Shown in pieces: positions 12,716 to 24,382 of a stretch of 64,000 bases of DNA; the first letter of the stretch is position 1; every line of letters starts with the position of its first letter. The DNA comes from Marsupella aquatica (taxonomy: Eukaryota > Marchantiophyta). The stretch covers positions 16,740,001 to 16,804,000 of the forward strand of contig OZ316896.1 in the NCBI GenBank assembly GCA_973895155.1. Reading direction: 5' to 3'. A program made the position numbers and the translations under genes. A model generated the notes under the pieces. It searched no databases, had not been told where the DNA came from, and saw only the letters and a list, made by a program, of their open reading frames with translations.

Positions 12716-13240
12716 AGTGCAATCTTTCTTGCACTTATACATTTTTTTTCACTTATGCATATGCCGATAATGCATTTATACACGGTTTGCACTATGCCAT
12801 GAGTGTGAATGAATCAAACTTGCACTTATACATGGTTTGCACTATGTTATAAGTGCCAAGGACTCATTATACACTGTTTGCACTATGCCATGAGTGCAGA
12901 TTAATCAAAGTTGCAGTTATACATGGTTTGCACCATGGCATAAGTGCCAATGAATCACTTACACACCATTTGCACTATGCTATGAGAGTGAATGAATCAA
13001 ACGTGCACTTATGGATGGTTTGCACTACGCCATAAGTGTGAATGAATTTCTTATACCGGTTTTGCACTATTCATAACAGTGAATGAATCGCTTATAAACT
13101 GTTTGCACTATGCCAGAAGTGTGAATGAACCACTTATACACTGTTTGCACTATGCCATAAGCGTGAAGGAATCAGACTTGCAATTACACATTGTTTGCAC
13201 TCTGTTAGTGTAAGGATTTGATCGTGCACTTGTAGGTAAA
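12716..13240. repeat. Minisatellite with alternating 50- and 42-bp units, about ten copies
   Basis: The landmark TTTGCACTATGCCATAAGTG recurs about ten times from 12785 to 13197. Successive GCAC landmarks are spaced about 50, 41, 50, 42, 50, 42, 41, 42 and 50 bp. The longer units carry about 8 extra bases (AAACTTGC type) before CACTTATACA; the shorter units lack them. GCACTTAT and ATAAGTGC within units are complementary, so single strands could fold. Confidence 0.9.
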
Positions 13241-14454
13241 CTTTACTGAAAGTAATTTAATTATCAGGTTCTACCCTATTTTGTCTATGGATTGGTTTAA
13301 CCAGACTAAAACAACCAAAAAAATAACACATAGCTGGTCAATTGTCACAAGGAGACTCAAATTCAGGGATTAAAATCAAGTGTAACAAGTGCTTCTTAGA
13401 TGAGCATCATGGAAAACTTGGGCTAAAACCCTCATTTTGAGGGACACTATACCCCCTGGACAGAGGGTGTTACTCTTGATGTCTAACTCATGCTGGCTAG
13501 CAGAACAAAAGAGCTTGCTTTTATGCTCTGCAGCATGGGGTGGGTGGAAGAATGTGAGGCACCTGTATTATTCAGTCTACTCCGCATAAGAGCAAGGCCT
13601 CGAGAAAATGACCCTATCTTGCATTGATACACTGTTTCAATTATGTTCCTGTCCTCAAACTGGTCAAAATTACTAACCTGTTCCCAAAACTAATTTAATT
13701 AATTGTCAGGTTCTACAAATTTCATGTAGAGGTTGACTTAACCAGACTAGACTAACCCAATATGACACAGGTCTACTGGCACCTGTTGTCTCATAATTTG
13801 TAACCCCCTCCGACCCTAAAAGAACATGGGGAACCAAAATGCAAAGTTTCTGCTCATAGACAATAATCTGCATCATGGTTCCTGTGGGTGTTGGACAAGG
13901 GAACATGGTCCATGGTGAAGGTACAGCTGGAGGAGGTTACCTTAAGCAAATCACAAGCCTCCATGTGTCCACAAAACATTTGGGAGGAATTTGCAATCAA
14001 TGGAGGTTTTGTCAAACATTTTGGATCACCCCACAATGGTAGCGGGCAGCTGACAAGCTACTCTGTTGTCTGTGGCCATCAGTAGCTCCACACATTTGCT
14101 TAATAGTTTTCTTTGAGTTTTCTTTTCTTTTCTCTTGGGTTTGAGCTGTCTATGGCAACAGAAAAAGCAGGGTGCTTAACTTTATAGAGGTGCTCTGGTG
14201 GGGTCTGGATGGGTCCAAACCAAAAATACAAAATTTCCACCCCACACTATGGAGGCGAGTATGGAGGACTATTGTGACCTGAACTCAAATGCACTCCATC
14301 AATTTGCACCCACACAGGCCTCTACATATTAGATCTTTACTTGTTGCCTCTTATTGGGGCTCTCACTACACTTCTCTAACCAAGCTCCCAATCAAGATTT
14401 GCAGACAGCAGCCACTAATGGTAATGGCCAAAAACCTACTAGGTATGAACTACT
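13241..14454. other. Noncoding repeat-derived sequence
   Basis: No gene supported. Two diverged copies of a segment lie near 13255–13350 and 13690–13775: both run TAATTTAATTA, a CAGGTTCTAC motif, then TTAACCAGACTA. They look like old dispersed-repeat pieces. Confidence 0.45.
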
Positions 14455-14570
14455 TGAGTGGACCTAGAGGTCTAGCTCAAGTGGTTAGGGGATTAAGACG
14501 TACTTGGGACCAGCAGATCTCAATTATAAGTACCTGTCTGTCAGTAAATGCAGGGGAGAGTTGGCGTCAT
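14455..14570 (+). mobile_element. tRNA-derived SINE-like sequence
   Basis: A good internal promoter box A (TAGCTCAAGTGGTTAGG) is followed about 35 bp later by a weak box-B-like segment after CTTGGGACCAGCAGATCTC. The string resembles the tRNA-related heads of plant SINEs, which keep boxes A and B for RNA polymerase III. It does not fold as a complete tRNA, so I do not call a tRNA gene. The 3' end and target duplication are not identified. Confidence 0.45.
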
Positions 14571-16639
14571 TTTTCATTTTAGTGGCAATTTTTTGCTGGA
14601 TTCCAGCTTTCTAAACATCTTTGCCACTTTTAGCAAAAATGAGATAGGTTTTTCGTCTTCCATTAGCCAGTTTCACACTTAGACACATACCCCATTCCCC
14701 CATCAGCCAGCCAATCTAGCGGTAAGCTAGGAAAATTATATAAGGAATTCTCCCGGAAATCCTAGTATCATCTCCTTCACACAAGGTGACCCTTGCCACA
14801 CTGGCAAAATAAATAATCTTGAAAATACGCTCATTGGTGGGTGTTTAGCTAGGTGGGTTAGGTCAAAGGGCGGGCCCATGCCTCTGCATGCAGCCAGAAG
14901 TGATAAGTATGACCATATATGGGCCAGTGCTTGTCACATTTCAGGCCTTGCTCCTCAATGTGCCCCTCTAGAATGCCCATTGCCAAAGCAAATTTCAGCT
15001 GATACCCTATGTATTGGTATGTGTTTAGAGGTTGGGTGCACTTGTGATTTTTTCCACCATGGCAAACTGGAGGACCACTTCTTGATCTAAAGATAGACTC
15101 CAGGCCAAAAATATTCTCAAATGACACTTAATAAATCCAAATACCTTGAAGGAAGGAGTCAAAGTTTGGAAGTGTTTGGACCACCTTAGTTTGGAGGTAA
15201 TCTAAAGTTCTAGACATTCAAAATAAGCAATTCACATCAGCAATTCCTTGGGCCCACAGCTTGCCATGTAGGATGGGTTGACACCATACCTGCATGGGCA
15301 CCCAAGTTTTTGTAAGGCCAACTACAACCATTACCATTCACTCTCCTATCCAGATTTAATCTCAGACAGAATTGAAAGAAACAATGGGTCCACCATTAGT
15401 AAAGCTGCCCTTAGTGTATCTGCTTTGGAAGCATGTTTAAACTTGTTGCATGTGCATGTATATATGCAAACCATTTGCCTCATACGCATGTCTTAGACTC
15501 ACCTGCTAATTGGACCACTAGCTCAGGCATTCCATTCACACCAACCTTCTAGTGCAGCTAAGGCCTAATTCACATGTACTGAGCCTTGAAGAAACTGGCC
15601 CTAAGCACTTTGCAAAGTTTTTGGCAAAAAGCATGTCTTGTCTCTGCTACGTGTGATGATTGATTTTGCCTTGCATTCAGTCTTTGTTGTTGCCCATGGT
15701 TGCACACTACAGACTACACATGACACATTTTGTTTTATTAGAATTCAGGCTGGAATGGTTGTGGCCTTTGCCCTTGGGTTGCCCCAAAAGATGCCGTCAG
15801 GCCTGCCTCACAAGGTGCTGACTGCATGAAAAAATCCAAGTGAAGCCGATGATCACATCTTTTAGTTTGAAGACCCCAAAACAGAAAGTTGCTAAGTTTT
15901 CTAAGCTGCCAAATTTACTCTGAATGCAAAGTGTTTTTACAGTAATTCGGATTTGCCTGCATAGTACAGTGGCGGATGCTTTTCACATTGAGCTGCAAAG
16001 TTGGCTTTTCAAAACTCAACAACAGAAATAGAGAACCACCATTCAATATATGTTGATAAGGCAACTTCAATATTATCACATCATTGCAATATGGTGAACG
16101 TTGTTTCATGTTTTTCTTTGGAATTATTTTTGGCAATAATATAATTTTTAATGTAGCTAACAATATGGAATGGAAGTGTTCTATGAATTTTTTTAGGCCC
16201 CTATAATTTTTTAGAAAACCAACGCTGCCAATTTTAAAACTACCCCTTTAAGGAAAAGGAGTGCTCCATGGCAACCCTTAAAATCATTTTGGAGATCACC
16301 CTGTTTCCAGTGCTGCAAGTTTTTTTTTTCTCTTGGGATATGAAAGTAGTGTGCCCACCGGAGTGTCTTCTCAAACGTGATAAGGCTTCACAGTGTCTTA
16401 AGGAAAATGGACCCTTCATGACAGCCACTTCATGCCAATTACCATTTTGGGTAAGTGCCTCGGTACACCAATAATCCAACAATATGATGAGAGAAATGAG
16501 GTCTTCAACAACAAATTTCCATAGCTTTCAACGATGCAATTTTCCACTGTCACAACAACCCAATGGCATGTCACAATGATATGCTACAATTTTCCAGTGT
16601 CACAAGAAACCAATAGCATGTCACAATGATATTCTATTG
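14571..16639. other. Noncoding region
   Basis: No gene is supported on either strand. AT-rich sequence with many short reading frames and no recognisable protein motif. Near 16540–16640 a short direct repeat built on TTTCCACTGTCACAACAACC and ATGTCACAATGATAT occurs twice. Confidence 0.4.
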
Positions 16640-16745
16640 TCCTGAGAAAATCTCTCATGGGGAATTGAACCCCAAACTGCAGGTGTAGCCTTCCAAGCAG
16701 AGAACCCCCCCTAACCAGCACACTATCTCTACACCCAGCCCCCAT
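16640..16745 (-). mobile_element. tRNA-derived SINE-like sequence (minus strand)
   Basis: Read on the minus strand, a box-A-like TAGTGTGCTGGTTAGG (about 16712–16727) is followed by a near-perfect box B, GGGGTTCAATTCCCC (about 16660–16674). This is the arrangement of a tRNA or tRNA-derived SINE head. The anticodon-arm region does not pair convincingly, so a functional tRNA gene is unlikely. Boundaries are uncertain. Confidence 0.45.
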
Positions 16746-16985
16746 CCAATGCTCCCATCCACTCCAAGCACACAAACAAAAAATTGAAAGAGAATTGAAA
16801 ACATTTACCAATTCCTTTGAAAGGGCTCCTTAGCAGGCCCATCTCCACTGCAGTGTGTCACAGGAGATCTGGGCTCAGTCTTCACCCTTAAAAAGAGATT
16901 TTCTTATTAAGGTAGTTTTTCCTTTTTCCTCTCATTGGATTGGCCCATGTCCTCAAAAACAGTAGTGGGAAGTACTTCCTCATCA

Positions 16986-18501
16986 TCATAGGACAACAAT
17001 ACCACCTCTGCCACATCTTCCATCTCCACATCTTCCATCTTCTCCTTCCCCTTTCTCACGTACACCTGCAACATTCTTCTCCTCCAACAAGTTAATAGTT
17101 TCAAGATAATCATGCTTTGGAATCCTCTGTCTATCCTTCAAAGGTACATACTCACCAAGAGGATCACCAAATATTACTCCCCTCTCAGGAATGATAGACT
17201 TTGTGAAAATGTCATCAAAACAAATCCTTCTATCACATTTTGTCTTCACTTTCAACCTCTTCAAAGAGCTCCTTTGGGGCAAGAGCTCGATCCTGTACTC
17301 CTAGGGGTCAATTCTTGGTCCCGTGCAAGATAAGAATAAGTGTGATATCTTCCCCAACTACTAGTCCTATGTTTTCTGACAAAAACTTCTTCAATCTCAC
17401 ATTTAGTCACATTACAAGGATCAACAATGCATTTCCAAAGGCATGTCATTCGCAATTTTTCCATGCCCTGTCCATTCAATGGTATTATCCAACTAGAAGC
17501 AGGTATAAAAATATTGGATTTAACCATTTCAGTCAATGTAGAGACAAAAGTAGTATGCAAAGGTCTTTTAGTTCTATATTTGTACCAAACATACATTCTC
17601 TCTGCAACATTTTTGATGGTCAATGTCACTCTGGATTTTAGATCTACACGTCCATAAATTGAATGGAGTTGTTTCCCTGCAATCACATCTTCATAAGAGA
17701 TATTAAACATTGCATGTTGGAAGTGAGTCATGCCCATATCTTTCAAACAATAACCAATCATTCATTTGAAAGTGTGCGACTGCCTATTAGTAAGATTTTT
17801 ACATATAACTTTCCCTGCAGGATTCATATTTTTCACCCTTTGCCAACCCATATATTTGTGTACAAGCACACCAAATGATCTAGCAGATTTTGTTCCGGCC
17901 CTCACAACCATTTGCATGTGCAAATGACTCTCTAGTTCTCCTCTCTCTAATGCTACAAGACCAGATATGCAATGGTCTCTTATCAATCCATTCATAAGAC
18001 ACAGTTCTTCAACATGAACATCTGCACCAAGGTACCCTACTATAATGCTTAGTTCCATGACACTGTCCATCAAAGAGACGTCATTCTCTTGCACAACAAC
18101 ACGAGCTTTATGCTTCAAAGAAGCCATGTAAGATGGACACATAGCTCACAAGAAGTTGCACAAATACAGTCACAAAGCTCAAACAAGAACATATGATAGA
18201 TATCGTCAGCCTTCACAATAAAATACTCCTTCCCCTTAGACTCAACAACAACTTTGTCCTTCCCTGTCTGCTCTATTTGTTCTAGTATTTTAAATGGAAT
18301 TGCCAGAAGTCTCTCTTTTCCTTGGCGACAAACTACCCAACAGAACGTAACATCTCTAACACAGTGAGAGGTTGTTGCCTCAATGTTCTCTAAAATAAAA
18401 TTACCAACGTCCAATGTTGTGTAAGGCAAAATATCAGAGTCCTCTAGGAGATGTGACTTGACAGAGGACATTAGAGCTATAAACTGAGCCAAAGACCACA
18501 A
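16986..18501 (-). pseudogene. Decayed HUH-endonuclease-like (Rep-type) transposon gene
   Basis: Four overlapping minus-strand segments (18501–18115, 18142–17762, 17761–17261, 17282–16986) read as one broken gene with an in-frame TGA at 17764–17762 and at least two frameshifts. The second segment has ERGELESHLHMQMVV, which carries an HxH (HUH) motif at about 17926–17918 followed by Gln. About 59 residues later GYCLKD (about 17752) matches the Tyr/Lys motif of rolling-circle Rep nucleases. These are the metal-binding and nicking motifs of HUH endonucleases. A conserved-looking region follows (GKQLHSIYGRVDLKSR, ERMYVWYKY). No helicase motif was seen, unlike Helitrons; Replitron-type transposons carry such a stand-alone nuclease. 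The identification rests on two short motifs and their spacing. Confidence 0.45.
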
Positions 18502-19435
18502 TGATAGAGCAATACTTAGGACGACACAGATTGAATGACAAGCGATCTGTCAATGATCACATGCAATAAATAACACTGGTTAGTACAACATTGGTTAGCA
18601 CAAGATCATAGCAAAATAGAGCACTGGTCAAAGGTCAGTGATACAAAGCACTTGTTAGCATAGCACTAGTTAAAATGACAAGCGAAAGGTCACTAAGACT
18701 TGAGAGCCAAGCACTAGGATAGCCACAGAGCACTGGTCAAATGTCACTAATATAGAGCACTTGTTAGCATAGCACTGGTTAGAATGACAAGCGAAAGGTC
18801 ACTAAGACTTGAGAGCCAAGCACTAGGATAGCCCACTGGAGCACAACACTGAACGAAAACCCACTGAAGCGATGGCAGAGCTGAGCACTGAGACTTGAGA
18901 GCAATGGGAAGCGATGACAGAGCTGAGCACTGAGAAGCAAGAGCAGATTCACTGAAGAAAAAGTGAATAAACTGAGGTCGAGGTTTAACTTAAGTAGCTG
19001 TGAAGCAAGTGTAGTCTCCCCCCCAAACTAAATGCTAAGGTTAGTCATTTGCCCAAAACATTTAGCCCGGTGAACAGATTATACAACTTTCACTTTTCAA
19101 ACTCCAAAATACTTGAAAGCCTCCAAGATACATGGAAAGACTAGACAAAGAACTAGTGAAGAGAGGACCCTAAACCTCCACAATACATGGAAGTAGGTTC
19201 CATACACAGGGGCTAGGACCCTTGAGTTCCCCTTCACCATCGTTGTTTGCTCAATCTGGACCCAACAACATCAAAAACTTAGACATGTTGATAAGGTAGT
19301 TCCAAAAAAGTGATTTTGGGAAGGTAGAGCATGTTAATATTTTATTTAAATTCTATGTAAGTTGGCTCTAAATCAAGGGCCCAAGTTTGGGGCTCCATCA
19401 CGACATTAATGTTCAGTCAATTATTTATTACCAGC
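18502..19435. other. Noncoding sequence beside the HUH relic
   Basis: No gene. It holds a two-copy 109-bp repeat (listed separately), further short AGCACTG and CTGAGCACTGAGA motifs to about 18960, and then unremarkable sequence. A segment starting AAGTTGGCTCTAAA near 19361 recurs near 19979. Confidence 0.4.
18619..18836. repeat. 109-bp direct tandem repeat, two copies
   Basis: Copies 18619–18727 and 18728–18836 share GAGCACTGGTCAAA, GCACTTGTTAGCATAGCACT, ATGACAAGCGAAAGGTCACT and AGACTTGAGAGCCAAGCACT with few differences. They lie just upstream of the HUH-like relic (its 5' side on the minus strand). Confidence 0.88.
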
Positions 19436-19465
19436 CTAGTGCCCGTGCATTGTACAAACAATGTC
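19436..19465 (-). mobile_element. Second Helitron-3'-end-like motif
   Basis: Read on the minus strand this ends in GTACAATGCACGGGCACTAG, close to the hairpin plus CTAG found at 20053. The flanking sequences of the two sites are also related (AAGTTGGCTCTAAA and GGGCTCCATCAC-like strings). It could be the end of a nonautonomous copy or part of a local duplication. Confidence 0.35.
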
Positions 19466-20091
19466 AAGGCAGGGTATGTGAGACAACGATGTCGGAATGA
19501 GGCAAAAATCTCGGCAAAAATATCAAGGCAAGTTTAGATGTCAAGGTGAGGGACCAATGTCGGGGTGAGGAAACAATGTCAAGGCAAGGCAAAGATATGC
19601 AGGGGAAACAAAGAAATGCAGACAGAACAAAAACATGTAAGCCCAACAAATAAATGTTACCATTTTGGGTCGCTACTGTTACTGGAAAAATCTTATTGTG
19701 GGGGAGAGCGAAAGTTAGGGCACATGGACTCGAGATTTACCATTTGGTCACTGTTGTTACTGCAAAAGCCTTGGCACATGGACTGATTTATCATTTTGTT
19801 GTTCGTTTTGTTGCTTGTGATACTGCAAAAGTCTTGTCTTGGGAGAGAGCCAAGGTTAGGGCACATGGACTCCAGATAGGTGACACAGGTTATTAACAGA
19901 AATATTTCATTTTACTGTCAACAGAAATTAAGGGCCAGAAGTCTTTTGTAAACCAGAACTCTGGGGTTCCTACATGCAAGTTGGCTCTAAAGTCTGGGCC
20001 CATTTTGGGGGCCCCATCACAATATGGCCTCATCAAATCTACTATAAAAGTACTAGCTCAATACCCGTGCGTTGCACAAAAGAAGTCGTGG

Positions 20092-20412
20092 CGGCTAAGA
20101 TGTCGTGTCGGCCAAGATATCGTTGAGAAAAAACAATGTGTTGGCCAAGATGTCGTTGAGAAAAAAAGATGTCGTGTCCGCCAAAAAGTTGTGTAGAGAA
20201 AAGATGTCATGCCGGCCAAGCGGTCGTGGAGAGAAAAGATGTTGTGTCAGCCAAGAGGTCGTGGAGAGAAAAGATGTCATGCCGGCCAAGCGGTCGTGGA
20301 GACAAAAGATGTTGTGCCAGCCAAGAGGACGTGGAGAGAAAAGATGTCGTGCCGGCCAAGAGGTGTTGAGAGAAAAGATGTTATGCTGCCCAAGAAGTTG
20401 TTGAGAAAAAAA
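20092..20412. repeat. About 38-bp tandem repeat near the Helitron 3' end, about eight to nine copies
   Basis: Units built on GATGTCGTGCCGGCCAAGAG and GTCGTGGAGAGAAAA repeat from about 20092 to 20412, with best-preserved copies in the middle and decayed copies at both ends. The array lies between the helicase stop and the CTAG terminus, so it belongs to the element. Confidence 0.88.
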
Positions 20413-20581
20413 TTGGCTAAGTATAAAAATGTTGTGAGTACAATATGGTCAATAAGTAAAACATGTCATAATTAGTCAAAGACATTATGAAGTAAAAGAT
20501 GTTGTTAATACAAAAGTGAAAGAATAACATTCACACTTGATACATTTTGAAGAGAATACACATGATGAGGTCTTTATTGAT

Positions 20582-21559
20582 TTAGTAGAGAACTTCATCA
20601 TATACAACATTTTTGGTCAACTTTGCTTCTCCATCTTCATCGTCTGGAAGTAACACTTTTATCCTTGTAGGACATGTTGCTCTTGAAAAGGCAACATACA
20701 ATTGACCATGACTGAAAACCGACTTAGAAAGTTGCAATCCTACATGTTCTAAAGTCTGACCTTGTGCCTTATTAATAGTCATGGCATATGCCACTCGAAC
20801 CGGGAATTGGACTCTTCGCAGCATGAAAGGAAGTCCCTCATCTGACGTCAACGGAATACGTGGTATGAACGTTATGTTCCCTGCATGTTTGCCTGCAAGA
20901 ACCCGCGCCTCTATGACACGACTATTGATTGTACGTACTATGAGTCGTGTCCCGTTACATAATCCTGTAGTGAAGTCAACATTACGTAAAAGAATAACAG
21001 GGCATCCAACCTTAAGCACCAGCTTGTGTGGAGGCAAACCGCTGGGTGTTAGCGTATTCAAGAACTCAGTAGGGTAAAAGTCACGTCCTTCCAATTGATC
21101 GGGGCGATCTATACTTAAGAAGGTGTGCGCATCTCGTGCGAGCCCTTCCAATATTGAACTGTTGATCTTTAGCGCCTCCTCGTTCGTTGGCGCCAATATT
21201 GTTCTCTCGCTTAGGAACTTGTCATCAATATTCTCCAATGATGGATAAATTGCACGAATCAAGGAGTCGGTGTCAACAATGTTCTCCGTCACGGATGGCG
21301 GGACCATAATCATGTTATTTAACGCTCCTTGCTTTGGCAATTTATCATCCCCAACTTGAAGGAGCCATTCTTGGAAAGTCTGGTTCCCAAACTCCATTGA
21401 AGTGGATGTACCCCACGCATGCATATTCTCCATAAGCTTGAATGTTTTCACAGAGTGCCAAATGTGAGATTTCTTCAAGCATCCTCCCACAATCTGCGCA
21501 CGGCTTGCTCTTGCTTTCACTGGCAACACTTGTCGAAAGTCCCCTGCAAATGCAACCAC
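20582..21559 (-). pseudogene. Helitron helicase, C-terminal part
   Basis: 325 residues in one frame, continuing the Pif1-type helicase from the previous frame after a frameshift at about 21555. Visible motifs are VAFAGDFRQVLPV, LAPTNEEALKIN, LKVGCPVILLRN, NGTRL, MTINKAQGQTL and QLYVAFSRAT, in the order of helicase motifs III to VI. The C-terminus ends soon after ATCPTRIKVLL, as normal. This part is itself uninterrupted. Confidence 0.92.
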
Positions 21560-24320
21560 CAGCCCCCCAAACTTTCTGTTGTCTTCTTTTTATGTCGCGA
21601 AGTGTCCTATCAAGCGCCTCCACAGCATGTCGATGAACCATAGTCGCTTCATCCCACAGAATGAATGTTGTCCTTTGCAACAATTCAGCAAGCTCCGTTT
21701 GCTTCTTCACGTTGCATAGTGATTGAGCATCGGGATTGAGAGGAAGCTTAAACCTTGAATGTGCTGTGCGACCTCCATCCAACAACAAACCTGCAATTCC
21801 CGAAGAGGCCACAGCCAACGCTACGTCCCCATCAGCCCGCACCCTACGTAGAAGAACATTCTCCACAAAGGTCTTCCCTGTCCCTCCTGGCCCATCTATG
21901 AAGAATGTGGAAGCCTCACGACCCCAAACCGCCTCCAATATTGCAGTGTAAGCAGTGCGTTGCCCAACATTCAACAACGGCTCCTGCTCAGCCAATTGTT
22001 GTTCCAAATCCTCTTGGCGATAGGACATCTCCTCCCGTATCAATTGATTGGTGTTCGCCAGATCTTCACAAAACTGTTCTGAAGGGAGGGGCAACCCAAA
22101 TTCACCCAACGTCTTCCCTTGGGTGTGCAATGCCTGTCCAATTAAATACAATGCGAAGCTCCTTTGTTGTTCTTCCGAGGGTTCAAGAAAACCCATGTTG
22201 AGAAGGCGATGACAACAATCATCACTCAACTTTGAAGCGTAACTTGTCCACAGATCATAGGGTTGTGTGGGGCCGCCAAAGATGAGGATGGTGATGAACA
22301 ACCGTCGAAGTTGTGAGCCGGTCTGCATGAGGCCCGCCTCGCCAAGACACCTATCCCACTCTTCATCATTCTCGTACAATCCACGCGCAAGGGCGGCCTC
22401 TTTGAACGTTGGATGCACCACGTTCTCAAAAGTTCGAAGATCTTCAAAACTTTGAGCCCCAGTGACAACAATCAAGAGGGCTCGCAAATAATATCTCTCC
22501 CCAGCCAATGGTGCCACAAAGTACATTCGCCCAATGCTAAACCCTTGCTGACGCGGAGACCATTTCCGTAGAGCCTTGTTCCACGTCCATTCTTGAGGGA
22601 AATTAGTGTACATGACATGGTGTGCCGATTCAAACATTGCATTTGTCTTGAACCATCCTGTCAAAGTGGTGTCCCTGTCCGACTCCCTTTCAACCACGTC
22701 TATGATGTCTGCATCTTCATTGAACATCACTGCCTGCTCCCTTTCACAATGCACTTGGAGACGTTGGACAGAAGTACTACTCTCTGCCATCTTAAATTGG
22801 AAAATCTGCCACGTCCCTTCTGCCGCAGACACGTAACGGGCATCCAGATGTGTTTTGATTTCATCCCGTGACTCTCCAACTTCCACCGTCGCCTGATCAT
22901 GCCCCTTATATACATACTTGTATAAGTACTTAATTGCCTTAATGGAACAACAAATCTCCACGTCAATGTGAGCATTGTATTTCATGCTCAAGTATGGGCT
23001 ATAGGGAACAACCCACCTGTTGTCAAACCTAAATCCATTACTGTCCTTGCTGAATGACTAGCCATTGTCTCTTCTCCGATACAAAGGATAGCCTCCGTCC
23101 CCAAATTGTGTCTCTGAGGAGAATTCGCGAGGATATTTCTTAGTGCACTTCCCATCTTCCATGCAAGGCGAGTTTGGATAACCTATGCCACATGGACCAT
23201 GGACCATGCACTTGGTTATCGTCTCATGAAGTCATGGATATTTTACTCTATCTGGGATCTCCGCACACACCAACTCATCCACCTCGTCAGGGGTGCGAAT
23301 CTTGTGCTGCTCTGCCAAAATGATCAACATGTGGGCATGGGGCAACCCACGCTTTTGGAACTCTATGACATACATAGAGGCAACGGGCCTTCCTAAGACC
23401 CCTTGGCGAACCTCTGCTAACAACGCCCTTAGCTTCAGTTTGAAGCATCGTGCCACAATCTCATCCCGGTCGGCTGGACTTTGAACCTCAAAGCACTCAG
23501 CTTTGATCTCCGGCCATTCTGGATTGCAAGTGAACGTGATGAAGAGATCTGGCGGGCCGTATGTGCGTACGACAGCCATGGCATCCTGGTATGCTTGGGC
23601 CATGCTACGTGCGCTACCGCCATAAGTCAAGGGCAGGATGAAAGTCTTTCCCAACTCACTTGCGCGTGCATCTCCCTCGTGCACGGCATCTTGAAGACCC
23701 GAATATAGGTCAGTCCGCAATTTTCGTTGATTATTGCGAATATACGTCAAGCGTGTTTGATCGATGCATGCGTAGGCATCAACAATGTACTGCTTTAGGA
23801 GCCGCCCACCACGAAGGAGCCAATCATCATTGCATCGTGCATGAAGATGGTATGCAAAGTATTGTAGTTGGGTGACCTTCTTGGACCCGTTACGTCCACT
23901 CCTTGCCCCGGTAACAGCTTGATGAAGAACCCCGTCACTCATTTCAAAACCCGTCAACGGGATATCATATGACCATCCGTCTTGGCCTCGCGGGAAAAGA
24001 AGAACATAGTGGAGTGGTGCATAAGACCTATGCCACTCAGAGATCCTGCGCAAATGCCCATCTGTTTGCCTAAGGATGATGTTCCTATGGCATACCTCTA
24101 TATCTTCATCACCCACCATGACAACGCCGATCTCATCAGTCGTGGGCTTGTTATAATGTCTTGGATCACTGTCGCGCTCGGCTAGGAGGCGTAAAGATAC
24201 CTCTGGCACATCGCCCCCCTCGATCCGACTTCCTGCATTCTTAAATAGATGAACATATCCATTATGTTCATGCAACATGTCTTGTAGTTGACCCAGTATC
24301 CTTGGATCCAAGTGCGGCAT
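21555..24320 (-). pseudogene. Helitron Rep nuclease and helicase N-terminal part
   Basis: One reading frame from 24320 to about 21555, broken by TGA at 23234–23232 and TAG at 23060–23058. The Rep part has LQDMLHEHN, LTYGGSARSMAQAYQDAMA, FITFTCNPEWPEI and the HUH motif GLPHAHML. After the stops come SPCMEDGKCTKKYP, GYPLYRRRDNG and the tyrosine motif KYLYKYVYKG. The helicase follows with Walker A (FIDGPGGTGKT, about 21890) and Walker B (ILWDEAT). Motif order and content are those of a plant RepHel protein. Confidence 0.92.
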
Positions 24321-24382
24321 TCGGTTGAGCTTGCAACAAAAGCAATTAGAACCACTTGGGTTGGAGATATATGAAAATGTAC

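Noticed and set aside
12716-13240. CRISPR-like array
   Set aside because: Regular spacing but the 'spacers' are themselves repeated; plant nuclear satellite instead.
16640-16745. Functional tRNA gene
   Set aside because: Box B is good, but acceptor and anticodon arms do not pair convincingly; treated as SINE-like.
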